A stretch of 47,268 bases of DNA, taken from contig ONRQ01000013.1 in NCBI GenBank assembly GCA_900320285.1, forward strand, positions 1 through 47,268, in the 5' to 3' direction. The stretch's first letter is position 1; each line of letters opens with the position of its first letter. Made by a program: the position numbers and the translations under genes. Positions 23,929-31,748 of the stretch are shown here, piece after piece. Source of the stretch: an uncultured Eubacteriales bacterium (GTDB lineage Bacteria; Bacillota; Clostridia; Peptostreptococcales; Anaerovoracaceae). The notes beneath the pieces were generated by a model, which ran no database searches, had not been told where the DNA came from, and saw only the letters and a list, made by a program, of their open reading frames with translations.

Positions 23929-24070
23929 TTACTTTATCTCCTGTTCAAGTTCCTCGAATTCGGGGGTAGTGAAGAATTCAGACAATGATATATCGAATCC
24001 GTCACACAGTTTTTTAATGGTGACGATCCCTGGGTTCTGGCTTTCACCGTTCAGGATGCTCTTGAGGAGC
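23929..24070 (-). pseudogene. XRE-family regulator, C-terminal remnant
   Basis: Reading on the minus strand, residues LLKSILNGESQNPGIVT, IKKLCDGFDISLSEFF and EFEELEQEIK with a stop match the last helices of a Cro/CI-type helix-turn-helix protein as found in many clostridia (LKSILNGES...PGIVTIKKLCDGF). The upstream part of that gene is missing; from about nt 24070 the sequence becomes coding on the other strand for a TniQ-like protein. The remnant therefore ends at a rearrangement point. No start codon belonging to the family is present. Confidence 0.7.
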
Positions 24071-24075
24071 CTCTT

Positions 24076-25110
24076 ATGGGCCCGTTCAAGATCAATCTTG
24101 AGACCAACGCGCAGTATCTGGCATCGGACAAACTCCGTTTCTGCCCTTTCTGCATTGAAAAGGGCGACCACAATGTCATACAACAGTTTCCGTTCCAGGA
24201 TAAATGCAGGATACATGGTTGCAGACTCATAGAAGTATGCCCAACATGTGGAGAACCCATTCCGTATTTTCTGTTTCCAGACACCCGTGTCGGGATTTCT
24301 TGCTCGAGCTGCGGCAAACAGCTCATCAGCAGGTATAAGGGGCACATCCTTGTAGCTGCGGATGCGAAAAGGGAAGAGACCATATACTCTGAACTTGAGT
24401 TCAATATGCCTTCTGACATACAGAACATAGTCATCTTCGATACGAAAGTCCATCCAAGCCCAAAGCTCTCAGAGGATTTCAAGGCTTTTATGAATGATCT
24501 CATCTTTGATGGGACTTTCCCGGAGCCCGATATGAGGATATTGAAGAGATCCTCAGCAAGGACGACACGAGAAGAAGCAGAAGGACATTTAATTATTGGC
24601 ACAAAATATAACTCTGATCCTGTTTCGTTCTTAAACTCAGTACTTGAGAAGAATGGAACAGGGGAGGATAAGCCGTGTTTCTATGATCTTAAGATATCGG
24701 AAGATGCTGTAGAGCAGGTATGCGCTTATATCTATGCTATGAACAGCGCCAAATTGCCTAGAAGGATGCTTCCGCGCAAATTCTCTGAGATAGACTACAT
24801 AGTCAGTAGCAAACTGAAAGACATAAAACTCGACTATCCATACTGCAGGGATGAGATAGAGCAGTTCATAAAGCATAGATATCTCTCAGACATATACGAT
24901 GAGGCTTACGAAGTATTCATGATGCAGCCGTATAATGGTAAGGATATCTACCTTGACAGGCTCGTGCCAGTTCTAGATTACGAAATAGTAATCGTTGAGC
25001 ACTTCGAAATGGTTGATATTTTCCTCTTTAAGACTCTTACAAACGGGATGAAGTATGAGAGCTTTTTTAAAGAATCTTCCAAGCATGTGAGCGGATATAA
25101 GCCGTTCTAA
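24076..25110 (+). pseudogene. TniQ/TnsD-like transposition protein, N-terminally truncated
   Basis: The 344-codon frame carries a zinc-finger array as in TniQ/TnsD proteins: FCPFC (C23, C26), then CRIHGCRL (C44, H47, C49), CPTCG (C55, C58) and CSSCG (C76, C79). These correspond to the RFCPEC...CPKHG...CPACG pattern that joins a TniQ or TnsD protein to target DNA in Tn7-like transposons. The N-terminal ~100 residues typical of the family are replaced at the junction with the XRE remnant. The remaining ~260 residues are poorly conserved but show no stops. No tnsA, tnsB or tnsC gene is present in the window, so this is a transposon fragment, possibly the edge of a decayed element. Confidence 0.7.
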
Positions 25111-25182
25111 GCCTTGATTATTAAGAGAATATAACAATAATAAATTATCGTTCTAAACGCTATCATAGCCGAATGCAAAGCG

Positions 25183-25206
25183 CTCTCCATATGGAGGGTT
25201 TTTTTT
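25183..25206 (+). terminator. Terminator downstream of the TniQ-like gene
   Basis: CTCTCCAT/ATGGAGGG (25183-25198) forms an 8-bp stem including one G.T pair, with T-tract to 25206. Confidence 0.75.
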
Positions 25207-25556
25207 GCTGCTTTTTAATGATTGCCTAGTGATTACCAGATAATGCATATGGCAAGTAAGCCTGTAGGGTAGGTTTTTTGTTTGTATACATCTGAATGTA
25301 TTAGATGATTTCGATCCAAATACTATGATTTTAAACTGATATTGATATTGATATTGAAATTGAATAATTATGCACGAATAGGTGCGCGTATATAACAAAA
25401 ATGAACTGTTAGCTTTGTATCCTGATTAATAGGCCCAAACCTTCATAGCTGATATAGAAAACGAAACATCAACGGTTGCAACACATAATCAGGAGATTGG
25501 CGTAACAAATAATGGAGAGGTTACAAATAGAGGGGTGACAGCTTCTTTAGAAACAC

Positions 25557-25713
25557 AACTATTCCTAAAATCATAATTTTCGGAATAGTTATACACCCGG
25601 AGCCACAAAAGCCCTTACAAATCTGTACACCTTGAAATTTCAATCGTTTTAGCCCTATCCAAATTTTTATTATTAAAATAACTATTCTCAATATATATTT
25701 TTCCCGGAATAGT
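25557..25713. repeat. Duplicated AACTATTCC / GGAATAGTT inverted repeat
   Basis: AACTATTCC (25557-25565) is complementary to GGAATAGTT (25582-25590). A second, weaker copy is AACTATTC (25680-25687) with GAATAGT (25707-25713). Both have about 16-19 nt between the arms. Confidence 0.6.
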
Positions 25714-26149
25714 CTGTACGCTCTCCTGCTTCCTTATATGTATATTATCGTTGATATTATTATTTCCTTTATAGAGGCAAATGACAGAACTGTATTCCTA
25801 TATGTCATATTTCTTTCATATATTTTTCTGAAACCGCTTTATCCAATTACAACCACTGTCTGCATCACAATCTTCCAATCATCTCCTGCAAAACATATCA
25901 TCTACAGTACCATATACCGCCGGCATGGCTCTTACCATCAGATAAAATGCCGGTTACAACACAGGAACAGCAGTCGCGGTATCAGCATAAAAATAAGCAA
26001 AAAAGGTCGAAAAAACGAGGCCGAAATTTCCGTTTTAAGCGATTTTTTTATAGCCTTTGGATGTCCAGTACCTTGTGAAATGGCTGCGATTTCAAGCCTT
26101 TTGTGAATCTAGTTCTTTCGGCCGATCATTCATTACGATTAACTAAAAC

Positions 26150-26357
26150 ACTTGCTAATTTGCATTGTTTATTTATCTATAACAAGTTTCGCGTCTAGCT
26201 AAAATGGTACTTATGAATTAAACTTGTCAAGTAAAAATACTAGCACTGTAATTGACAAGTAGTTTTGTGAAAACACTTGTCAATCATATATATAAACCTG
26301 CTATTGTACAAGTTTCATCCATTATTAGCGTGACTTCAGATAGTAATACTTGCCAAT
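26150..26357. repeat. Array of ACTTGYCAAT sites
   Basis: ACTTGCTAAT 26150-26159 (+), ACTTGTTAT near 26179-26187 (-), ACTTGTCAAG 26222-26231 (+), ACTTGTCAAT 26251-26260 (-), ACTTGTCAAT 26275-26284 (+), ACTTGTACAAT 26303-26313 (-) and ACTTGCCAAT 26348-26357 (+). Seven related 10-mers in 208 bp in alternating orientation is more than expected by chance. Confidence 0.6.
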
Positions 26358-26550
26358 ATTAATTAATAAATAGCAAACAAGCAAGTTTCAGACGTTTCAG
26401 CCTGCTATTCTCAAAATCACAATTACAATATTTTTCTGCAATTGAAGATCCGAAGCCTGACTGCCGGGATACAAATGCTGTCAATACTTCGGATCCGTCA
26501 ATAAAACACACTTCTAGACATACGTCAGAGCGACATATGATGCTAGCTAA

Positions 26551-26865
26551 TTAATATACCGGAATAAACAGCTTGTCTCCCGGCTGGATGTCTGCTGCAT
26601 CGATATCATTGATCTCATATACATCGTATATGGCACTCTGTACATCGATGTGAGCATCCTTGTTACATCTTTCTACAATACTCCAGAGATTGTCGCCTTC
26701 ATCAATCGTGACCTGGACGTAAGACCGTACAGCAGCAGCCTCGGCATTGCCGGCACCAATCGCAGTATATCCGGCAAAGACAATAACCATAATGCTGATA
26801 ACTACAAACAGGAAGAACCTGAATGGTTTTACTATTCTATAATGATGTTTTCTATTCTCTTTCAT
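26551..26865 (-). CDS. yneA: LysM-domain membrane protein, YneA-like SOS cell-division inhibitor
   Basis: The 104-residue protein has a short basic N-terminus (MKENRKHHYR), one membrane segment (FFLFVVISIMVIVFAGYTAI) and a LysM domain (YVQVTIDEGDNLWSIVERC to DIQPGDKLFIPVY). This is the YneA layout: a LysM protein that delays division during SOS. Support comes from the promoter with three LexA boxes upstream. Start codons before 26880 lie upstream of the predicted transcription start, so the ATG at 26865 (or 26877) is chosen. In Bacillus yneA lies next to lexA; lexA is not in this window. The name is given from architecture and control, not alignment. Confidence 0.75.
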   Translation of the reverse strand: MKENRKHHYRIVKPFRFFLFVVISIMVIVFAGYTAIGAGNAEAAAVRSYVQVTIDEGDNLWSIVERCNKDAHIDVQSAIYDVYEINDIDAADIQPGDKLFIPVY

Positions 26866-26900
26866 TTCGTTCACCATTTCATCTATCAATAAAACAATTG

Positions 26901-26974
26901 AAACGTTTGTTCGATATGTAAGCATTATAAACACTTGTTCGTTTTATGTCAATACTTTTATCGAACAAAAGTTC
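26901..26974 (-). promoter_or_regulatory. SOS promoter with three LexA boxes
   Basis: Minus strand: TTGACA (26952-26947), 17-nt spacer, TATAAT (26929-26924), a full consensus promoter. LexA-type boxes: GAACAAAAGTTC 26963-26974 (perfect GAAC-N4-GTTC), GAACAAGTGTTT in the spacer at 26929-26940, and GAACAAACGTTT at 26901-26912. The three cover upstream, spacer and start regions, which should give tight repression. Confidence 0.85.
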
Positions 26975-26992
26975 TAAAAATATTTTAATTAA

Positions 26993-27023
26993 TAAAAAAG
27001 CCTTCCGCTATATACGGAAAGCC
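26993..27023 (-). terminator. Terminator of the mutS-to-ybaK operon
   Basis: On the minus strand, GGCTTTCCG (27023-27015) pairs with CGGAAGGC (27007-27000) and is followed by TTTTTTT (26999-26993). Confidence 0.88.
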
Positions 27024-27056
27024 TTGAAATAAAAGGGTTTCAGAGATTATTGAGTA

Positions 27057-27542
27057 TTATTTTGTAAGGTCGCAGAACTCAGCATTGCTTACTTCTGCAA
27101 GCACTTCAGGATCCAGAATTATCTGTACTCCCCTCTTCCCTGCTGAAAAATAGATTTTTTCACTGAGTATTGCTGTCTCATCTATGAAAGTCGGATAAGT
27201 CTTTTTCATGCCTACAGGTGAGCAGCCGCCACGTATGTATCCAGTGATATCAAGTATCTCTTTTACGTGTATCATCTCTATACTCTTATTACCTGACGCC
27301 TTTGCTGCCTTCTTGAGATCGAGGGACTCAGCAACCGGTATAACAAATACGAAGATGGCATTGCCGTCTCCTCTGGTGACCAGCGTCTTAAATACTATGT
27401 CCTCTGACACGCCGAGTTCTTTCGCGGCGTGGACTCCTGAAAGATCTGACTCATCGTAATCATAGCTCGCCATCGAATAGCTGATCCCGGCAGAGTCAAG
27501 AAGTCTCATTGCATTTGTTTTCTGTATCTTTTCTTTAGCCAT
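27057..27542 (-). CDS. ybaK: YbaK/EbsC Cys-tRNA(Pro) deacylase
   Basis: This protein of 161 residues matches YbaK throughout: TNAMRLLDSAGISYSMASYDYDE at the start, GVSEDIVFKTLVTRG near 45 with the conserved Lys, and GYIRGGCSPVGMKK near 105, the hallmark GGxSPxG loop. YbaK removes cysteine from Cys-tRNA(Pro) made by ProRS. It differs from the ProXp-ala-like enzyme at 2339, so two proline-editing deacylases occur. It is last in an operon, 4 nt after the VTT-domain gene, and followed by a terminator. Confidence 0.95.
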   Translation of the reverse strand: MAKEKIQKTNAMRLLDSAGISYSMASYDYDESDLSGVHAAKELGVSEDIVFKTLVTRGDGNAIFVFVIPVAESLDLKKAAKASGNKSIEMIHVKEILDITGYIRGGCSPVGMKKTYPTFIDETAILSEKIYFSAGKRGVQIILDPEVLAEVSNAEFCDLTK

Positions 27543-27546
27543 ATTA

Positions 27547-28269
27547 TTATTCCTTCAGTTCCGCGTCTTTCATTTCGATCCTGTCGAGAAAGTCTATGAG
27601 TTCCTTGCGCTTTATCAGGCAAACCATAAGCAAAAGTATGACTGCAACAGTGACTATGATCATCGCTGTGTAGTTCTGCTTGCCGAAAAAATGACCAACC
27701 AGCAGGCTCCCCAGCATGGCCGGCGATCTGCCTATAGTTGCAGCCAGCAGAAACGGTCTGAATCTCATCTCTGATATACCGGCAGCATAGGAAACGAGAT
27801 CCTTCGGTACTCCCGGTATCAGGTAGATAAGAAACGCAATCAGCAGTCCCCTGCCTGAATTAAGCCTGCGCTGATATTCTTTTACTTTCTCCTCGCCGAA
27901 GAAAAGGTGCATTGCCTCGCTTCCGAGCAGTTTCGCAAGATAGAAAGATATAGTCGTACCAATAACAGCTCCGATGATAGAGAAAAGATATCCTCTTGCC
28001 ACTCCGAACATATAGCTGGCGGCAAACTGTATCGGCTGTCCGGGAAGTACGCATATTACGACCTGTATTATCTGAAGACCGATTATAAGAAGAAACGCGA
28101 TTTTCCTGTTCTGCCGGAGATAGTCTATCACGCTATAAGCTGTATCTTTACTGAATACACCGCTTCCGTATTTCAGATAAAGAAAAGCCGGTATGCCCGC
28201 AACGATAAGAACGAGCAATATCAGCTTAAGTATCGCAATGATCTTTTTGCGTGAGGATTCACTGCTCAT
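27547..28269 (-). CDS. TVP38/TMEM64 family (VTT domain) membrane protein
   Basis: The 240-residue protein has an N-terminal helix (IAILKLILLVLIVAGIPAFLYL) and four more hydrophobic segments. The VTT core shows LPGQPIQFAASYMFGVARGYLFSIIGAVIGTTISFYLAKLLG with the re-entrant-loop pattern and YLIPGVPKDLVSYAAGISEMRF, the second loop with the Pro-Gly-Pro-like turn. Relatives (DedA, TVP38, VMP1) are lipid scramblase or undecaprenyl-phosphate flippase-like transporters. The start overlaps the ynbB stop by 4 nt. The precise substrate is unknown. Confidence 0.9.
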   Translation of the reverse strand: MSSESSRKKIIAILKLILLVLIVAGIPAFLYLKYGSGVFSKDTAYSVIDYLRQNRKIAFLLIIGLQIIQVVICVLPGQPIQFAASYMFGVARGYLFSIIGAVIGTTISFYLAKLLGSEAMHLFFGEEKVKEYQRRLNSGRGLLIAFLIYLIPGVPKDLVSYAAGISEMRFRPFLLAATIGRSPAMLGSLLVGHFFGKQNYTAMIIVTVAVILLLMVCLIKRKELIDFLDRIEMKDAELKE

Positions 28270-29600
28270 AATGTGATAAGTCCCTTTTTATAAAGCGTAT
28301 CCAGACTCTTTATTACACCAAATCTGGAGTGCCAGTATGACAGTCCTCCCTGGAAATATGCAATATAAGGCTCTCTGAGCGGAGCATCTGCGCTGAGTTC
28401 TATCGATGAACCCTGAACGAATGCTCCGGCCGCCATAACTACCTGGTCATCATAACCCGGCATGTCCCATGGCATAGGCAAAACATACGAGTCTATAGGA
28501 GAAGCAGACTGTACTGCCTGACAGAATGCAACCGTTCGCTCTGCAGTAAGGAATTTGATTGCCTGGATAATATCGCTTCTTTCAGCATCTGCAGCCGGGA
28601 TCACATCAAATCCGAGTTTGCTGTATACCGTGCCGGCGAGAATCGCCCCTTTAAGAGCAGCGTTCACAACTCCCGGAGCAATGAAAAGGCCTTGCATAAC
28701 ATTGCGGTTCTGACCGAATGTAAGGCCGCATTCAGCACCAATTCCCGGACATGTAAGCCTGTATGAGATCTGTTCTATGAGATCAGCTCTGCCAACGATA
28801 TATCCGCCGGAAAGAGCCAGTCCGCCGCCCGGATTCTTTATAAGGGACCCGGCCATTACATCAACGCCGAATTCAGTCGGTTCAACAGCGTCAACAAACT
28901 CTCCGTAGCAGTTATCAAGCAATATTATAATGCCGGGATCGATACTGTGAACGAGTTCAGTAACGGCTTTAAGGCTTTTGAGAGAAACAGCAGGCCGCCA
29001 GTCATATCCTGTAGAGCGCTGCATTGCCACTACTTTTGTCTTAGGAGTGACAGCCTTGCTAATGGCGTCAAGATCAACATCCATGTCGTCGCCAAGAGCA
29101 ACTTCCTTATAAATTATACCATAATCTTTTATCGTCCCCTTGAAGTCCCCGGGGCCCAGAAGACTGCCTTCTCCCCTCTGCTTAGTGCTTCCGTCATCTC
29201 TTCCAATAACTGTCTGAAGAGTATCATACGGTTTTCCGGTAACTTCTATGAGTTCGTCTCCCGGACGCAGCATTCCAAGCAGAGCTGAAGCGATCGCATG
29301 TGTTCCGTTAACTATATTCGGACGAACCAAAGCAGCTTCTGTACCGAAAACGGATGAATAAACTCTTTCGACAGCTTCACGGCCGGCATCATCATAGCCG
29401 TAACCTGTGCTCCAGTCAAAATGAGTCGCGTTGATATGATTCTCCTGAAATGCCTTGAGGACCTTCATCTGGCATATTGCCGTAATATCATCGATACCTG
29501 CAAAGCGTTCTGCGAGAGCTTTTTCAGCTTCATCTACCAGCGCGAGCACTTTATCATCTATGTTGAATTGTTCTTTTATGTATTCGTTGTATTTGTCCAT
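28266..29600 (-). CDS. ynbB: YnbB/methionine gamma-lyase-like PLP enzyme (aluminium resistance family)
   Basis: The protein of 444 residues is a fold-type I PLP enzyme of the YnbB group: NATHFDWSTGYGYDDAGREAVERVY near residue 57, RPNIVNGTHAIA near 92, VVAMQRSTGYDWRP near 192, LLDNCYGEFVD near 230 and the lysine GSLIKNPGGGLALSGGY near 255 (Schiff-base K). These are annotated as aluminium-resistance or methionine gamma-lyase-like proteins, but the in vivo reaction is not established. The family usually sits next to miaA and hfq in Bacillota. Here it lies between a tyrosine recombinase and a VTT protein, coupled at both ends. Confidence 0.92.
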   Translation of the reverse strand: MDKYNEYIKEQFNIDDKVLALVDEAEKALAERFAGIDDITAICQMKVLKAFQENHINATHFDWSTGYGYDDAGREAVERVYSSVFGTEAALVRPNIVNGTHAIASALLGMLRPGDELIEVTGKPYDTLQTVIGRDDGSTKQRGEGSLLGPGDFKGTIKDYGIIYKEVALGDDMDVDLDAISKAVTPKTKVVAMQRSTGYDWRPAVSLKSLKAVTELVHSIDPGIIILLDNCYGEFVDAVEPTEFGVDVMAGSLIKNPGGGLALSGGYIVGRADLIEQISYRLTCPGIGAECGLTFGQNRNVMQGLFIAPGVVNAALKGAILAGTVYSKLGFDVIPAADAERSDIIQAIKFLTAERTVAFCQAVQSASPIDSYVLPMPWDMPGYDDQVVMAAGAFVQGSSIELSADAPLREPYIAYFQGGLSYWHSRFGVIKSLDTLYKKGLITL

Positions 29601-29602
29601 TA

Positions 29603-30748
29603 TCAGTCTTCGTCTGTTCTTTCAAGCTCCCATTCCATGTCACTTACAAGATCGCGCTTTACGTTCATCTTATGCTGAGCATAGAGCTGTGTAGTCGTTA
29701 CCTGTTCATGATCGAGCAGAGCGGCTACATCGTATATGGAATTTCCTCTTCCAATCAGAGATGTAGCGGCGGTGGCCCTGAGCTTGTGAGGGCTGTATCC
29801 TGCGCGTCTGCTTGTGTTAAGCGCAATCGAAGTGTACTTCTTTACAAGCTCTCTGATAGCGCGTTCGGTAATCCTTTTACCCTGCAGTGACAGGAAGAGT
29901 GCATCCTCAGCAGCCGAATTTTCAGGTATAACAGTATTTCTCTCGCTGTTGATGTAATCGTTCAGAACCATTTCGACTGAGCGGTTCAGAGGCATAATTG
30001 ACTCCTTGCCCCTTTTGCGGTAAATCTTGAACTCGCCTCTTGAGAAATTGAAAGACGAAAGGTTAAGCTGCTGAAGCTCGCTGAGTCTGAGTCCGTACGT
30101 AACGAACATCACGAGTATTGCCTTGTCACGCAGTTTTGTTTTCTCCCAGTATTTGCGTTCGTGGTCAGTAAGACCTGTGCCGTTTGTAACAGCATCAAGC
30201 ATTATCATGACCTCGTCGTCCTGCAAGGCTTTGATTTCACGTTCACCCGGCTTTGCGACCCTGATCGGATCGAATCCGTCAGTAATGTTGGTGTCTACAA
30301 TACCATCTCTGTAAAGCTGTTTGAAGAGCACCGACACAGAGGACTTCTTGCGGGCCAGGGATTTGTTGTTGTTTTCGAAAACCGTTACCGTATCTCCGTC
30401 ATCCACCATGTACTTACGGCAATAGTCAATGTAGAGATTTATATCCGCGGCAACAACATTATTCAACTCATCGGATTTGATCTCTTTAGGGACAGCAGCT
30501 TTGGTCAGATCTGTCTCCTTGATCAGATAGTTCATAAAAAAGCGCACATCATGAAGATATGCCAGCCTTGTCATAGGAAGAACGTTTCCCTTAAGATATG
30601 CAAAATACGGGCGCAGAAAATTCGGAAGCTCCTTTTGTATGGCTTCACATTCCATGTAAATATCGTTTTCTTTTTTGACGATATTGTCAGGCTTATCGCT
30701 CTTGTTATGCGATCTGAATTCCTTGCTGTCGTATGTGGTCTTCGCCAT
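29603..30748 (-). CDS. Tyrosine recombinase (Xer/integrase family)
   Basis: The 381-residue protein has an N-terminal SAM-like core-binding domain (about 30-165, FLRPYFAYLKGNVLPMTRLAYLHDVRFFMNYL) and a C-terminal catalytic domain with R (YGLRLSELQQL near 222), K (KRGKESI near 245), H-x-x-R (SPHKLRATAATSL near 325), H (LLDHEQ) and Tyr (TTQLYAQH near 355). All catalytic residues are present, so it is probably active. It sits inside the miaA-ynbB operon with gaps of 9 and 2 nt, a housekeeping position rather than a phage context. Function as a chromosome-dimer resolvase is possible but unproved, and no attachment site was recognised. Confidence 0.93.
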   Translation of the reverse strand: MAKTTYDSKEFRSHNKSDKPDNIVKKENDIYMECEAIQKELPNFLRPYFAYLKGNVLPMTRLAYLHDVRFFMNYLIKETDLTKAAVPKEIKSDELNNVVAADINLYIDYCRKYMVDDGDTVTVFENNNKSLARKKSSVSVLFKQLYRDGIVDTNITDGFDPIRVAKPGEREIKALQDDEVMIMLDAVTNGTGLTDHERKYWEKTKLRDKAILVMFVTYGLRLSELQQLNLSSFNFSRGEFKIYRKRGKESIMPLNRSVEMVLNDYINSERNTVIPENSAAEDALFLSLQGKRITERAIRELVKKYTSIALNTSRRAGYSPHKLRATAATSLIGRGNSIYDVAALLDHEQVTTTQLYAQHKMNVKRDLVSDMEWELERTDED

Positions 30749-30757
30749 TTTGCTGAT

Positions 30758-31693
30758 TTACATATTATATTCGGCTTTATGATCTTCGCCCAGAATGCGG
30801 TCGACTATTTCACCGACAGTATCGCCCTTCTTTATCTCTACCCATTGGACGAAATCATATCTTTTCAGCCAGGTGTACTGCCTTTTGGCGTAGTGCCTGG
30901 TGTTTTTCATTATGAGCTCCTTTGCATCAAAGAGGTCGTATTCTCCGTTGAGAAAACCGATGATCTCCTTATAACCGATAGCTTTCATTGAAGGAAGATC
31001 TTCCGTATAACCTCTGTCGAGGAGGTCGCTGACTTCATCAACGAGACCATCTGAGATCAGTCTTGATACTCTGCGGTTGATCCTCTCATAGAGCCATTCC
31101 CTTTGCATCGTAAGAGCATAGAACCTGAAATCGTAATCAGGATTTATCTCACACTCAGAGAGATCTTTTATACCCTTTCCGTGCTCATACGCTTCTATTG
31201 CACGGATTATCTTGCGGGTGTTGTTCGGATGAATCCTGGAAGCAGAATCAGGATCGAGAGCCTGAAGATAACTATGCATGTACTGAGCTCCGCGTTCAGC
31301 TGCGAGCTCCTCAAGCTCCTGCCTGCGTTCCTCATCATCAGGTGCCGCTCCGAAATCCATATCATAAAGAATGGCATTGAGATACAGTCCTGTACCGCCG
31401 CAGACAATCGGTGTCTTGCCGCGTGCAAGTATGTCGTCAATAGCTTCGATCGCAAGGGTCCTGTAATCGGCTACAGTCATATTGACCGAAGGATCCTCGA
31501 TCGAATACAGGTGATGCTTCACTTCGGACATCGCCTGCAGGGAAGGCTTGGCGCTTCCTATATCCATGTATTTATAAAGCTGGATCGAGTCGCAGTTGAC
31601 TATCTCGCCATTTATACGCTTGGCGAGATAATATGCGATCAGACTCTTGCCTGATGCTGTCGGACCCGAGATTATATATACAGTTTTTTTCAT
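30758..31693 (-). CDS. miaA: tRNA dimethylallyltransferase
   Basis: This 311-residue MiaA has the P-loop GPTASGKSLIAYYLAKR (residues 9-25), DSIQLYKYMDIGSAKP (35-50) and PIVCGGTGLYLNAILY near 98. The C-terminal region, with RQYTWLKRYDFVQWVEI, is the tRNA-contact zone. MiaA puts a dimethylallyl group on A37 of tRNAs that read U-starting codons. It belongs to the mutS-mutL-miaA operon typical of Bacillota and lies 9 nt before the recombinase gene. Confidence 0.97.
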   Translation of the reverse strand: MKKTVYIISGPTASGKSLIAYYLAKRINGEIVNCDSIQLYKYMDIGSAKPSLQAMSEVKHHLYSIEDPSVNMTVADYRTLAIEAIDDILARGKTPIVCGGTGLYLNAILYDMDFGAAPDDEERRQELEELAAERGAQYMHSYLQALDPDSASRIHPNNTRKIIRAIEAYEHGKGIKDLSECEINPDYDFRFYALTMQREWLYERINRRVSRLISDGLVDEVSDLLDRGYTEDLPSMKAIGYKEIIGFLNGEYDLFDAKELIMKNTRHYAKRQYTWLKRYDFVQWVEIKKGDTVGEIVDRILGEDHKAEYNM

Positions 31694-31748
31694 TTTGTTC
31701 TCTTTATCTCCGAAATTATAACAGGAGGAACAATCCCTCCGAAGAACA

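Larger units (their letters stand above)
25207..26540. other. AT-rich convergence zone with no convincing gene
   Basis: This is the longest gene-free interval. It holds an ATTGAT microsatellite (25339-25363), two inverted-repeat copies (25557-25590 and 25681-25713) and an array of ACTTGYCAAT sites (26150-26357). A 122-codon frame from 25738 has no ribosome site, low-complexity content and no family match I recognise. All genes to the left run plus, all to the right run minus. Confidence 0.7.

Noticed and set aside
25337-25370. CRISPR or structured repeat in the ATTGAT tract
   Set aside because: It is a simple 6-bp microsatellite of a few units, with no spacers.
25738-26106. 122-codon open frame in the AT-rich zone
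   Set aside because: No ribosome site, no recognisable domain and low-complexity residues; treated as chance.
25111-26550. dif-like recombination site at the convergence of gene directions
   Set aside because: No sequence resembling the ~28-bp clostridial or Bacillus dif was recognised by eye.
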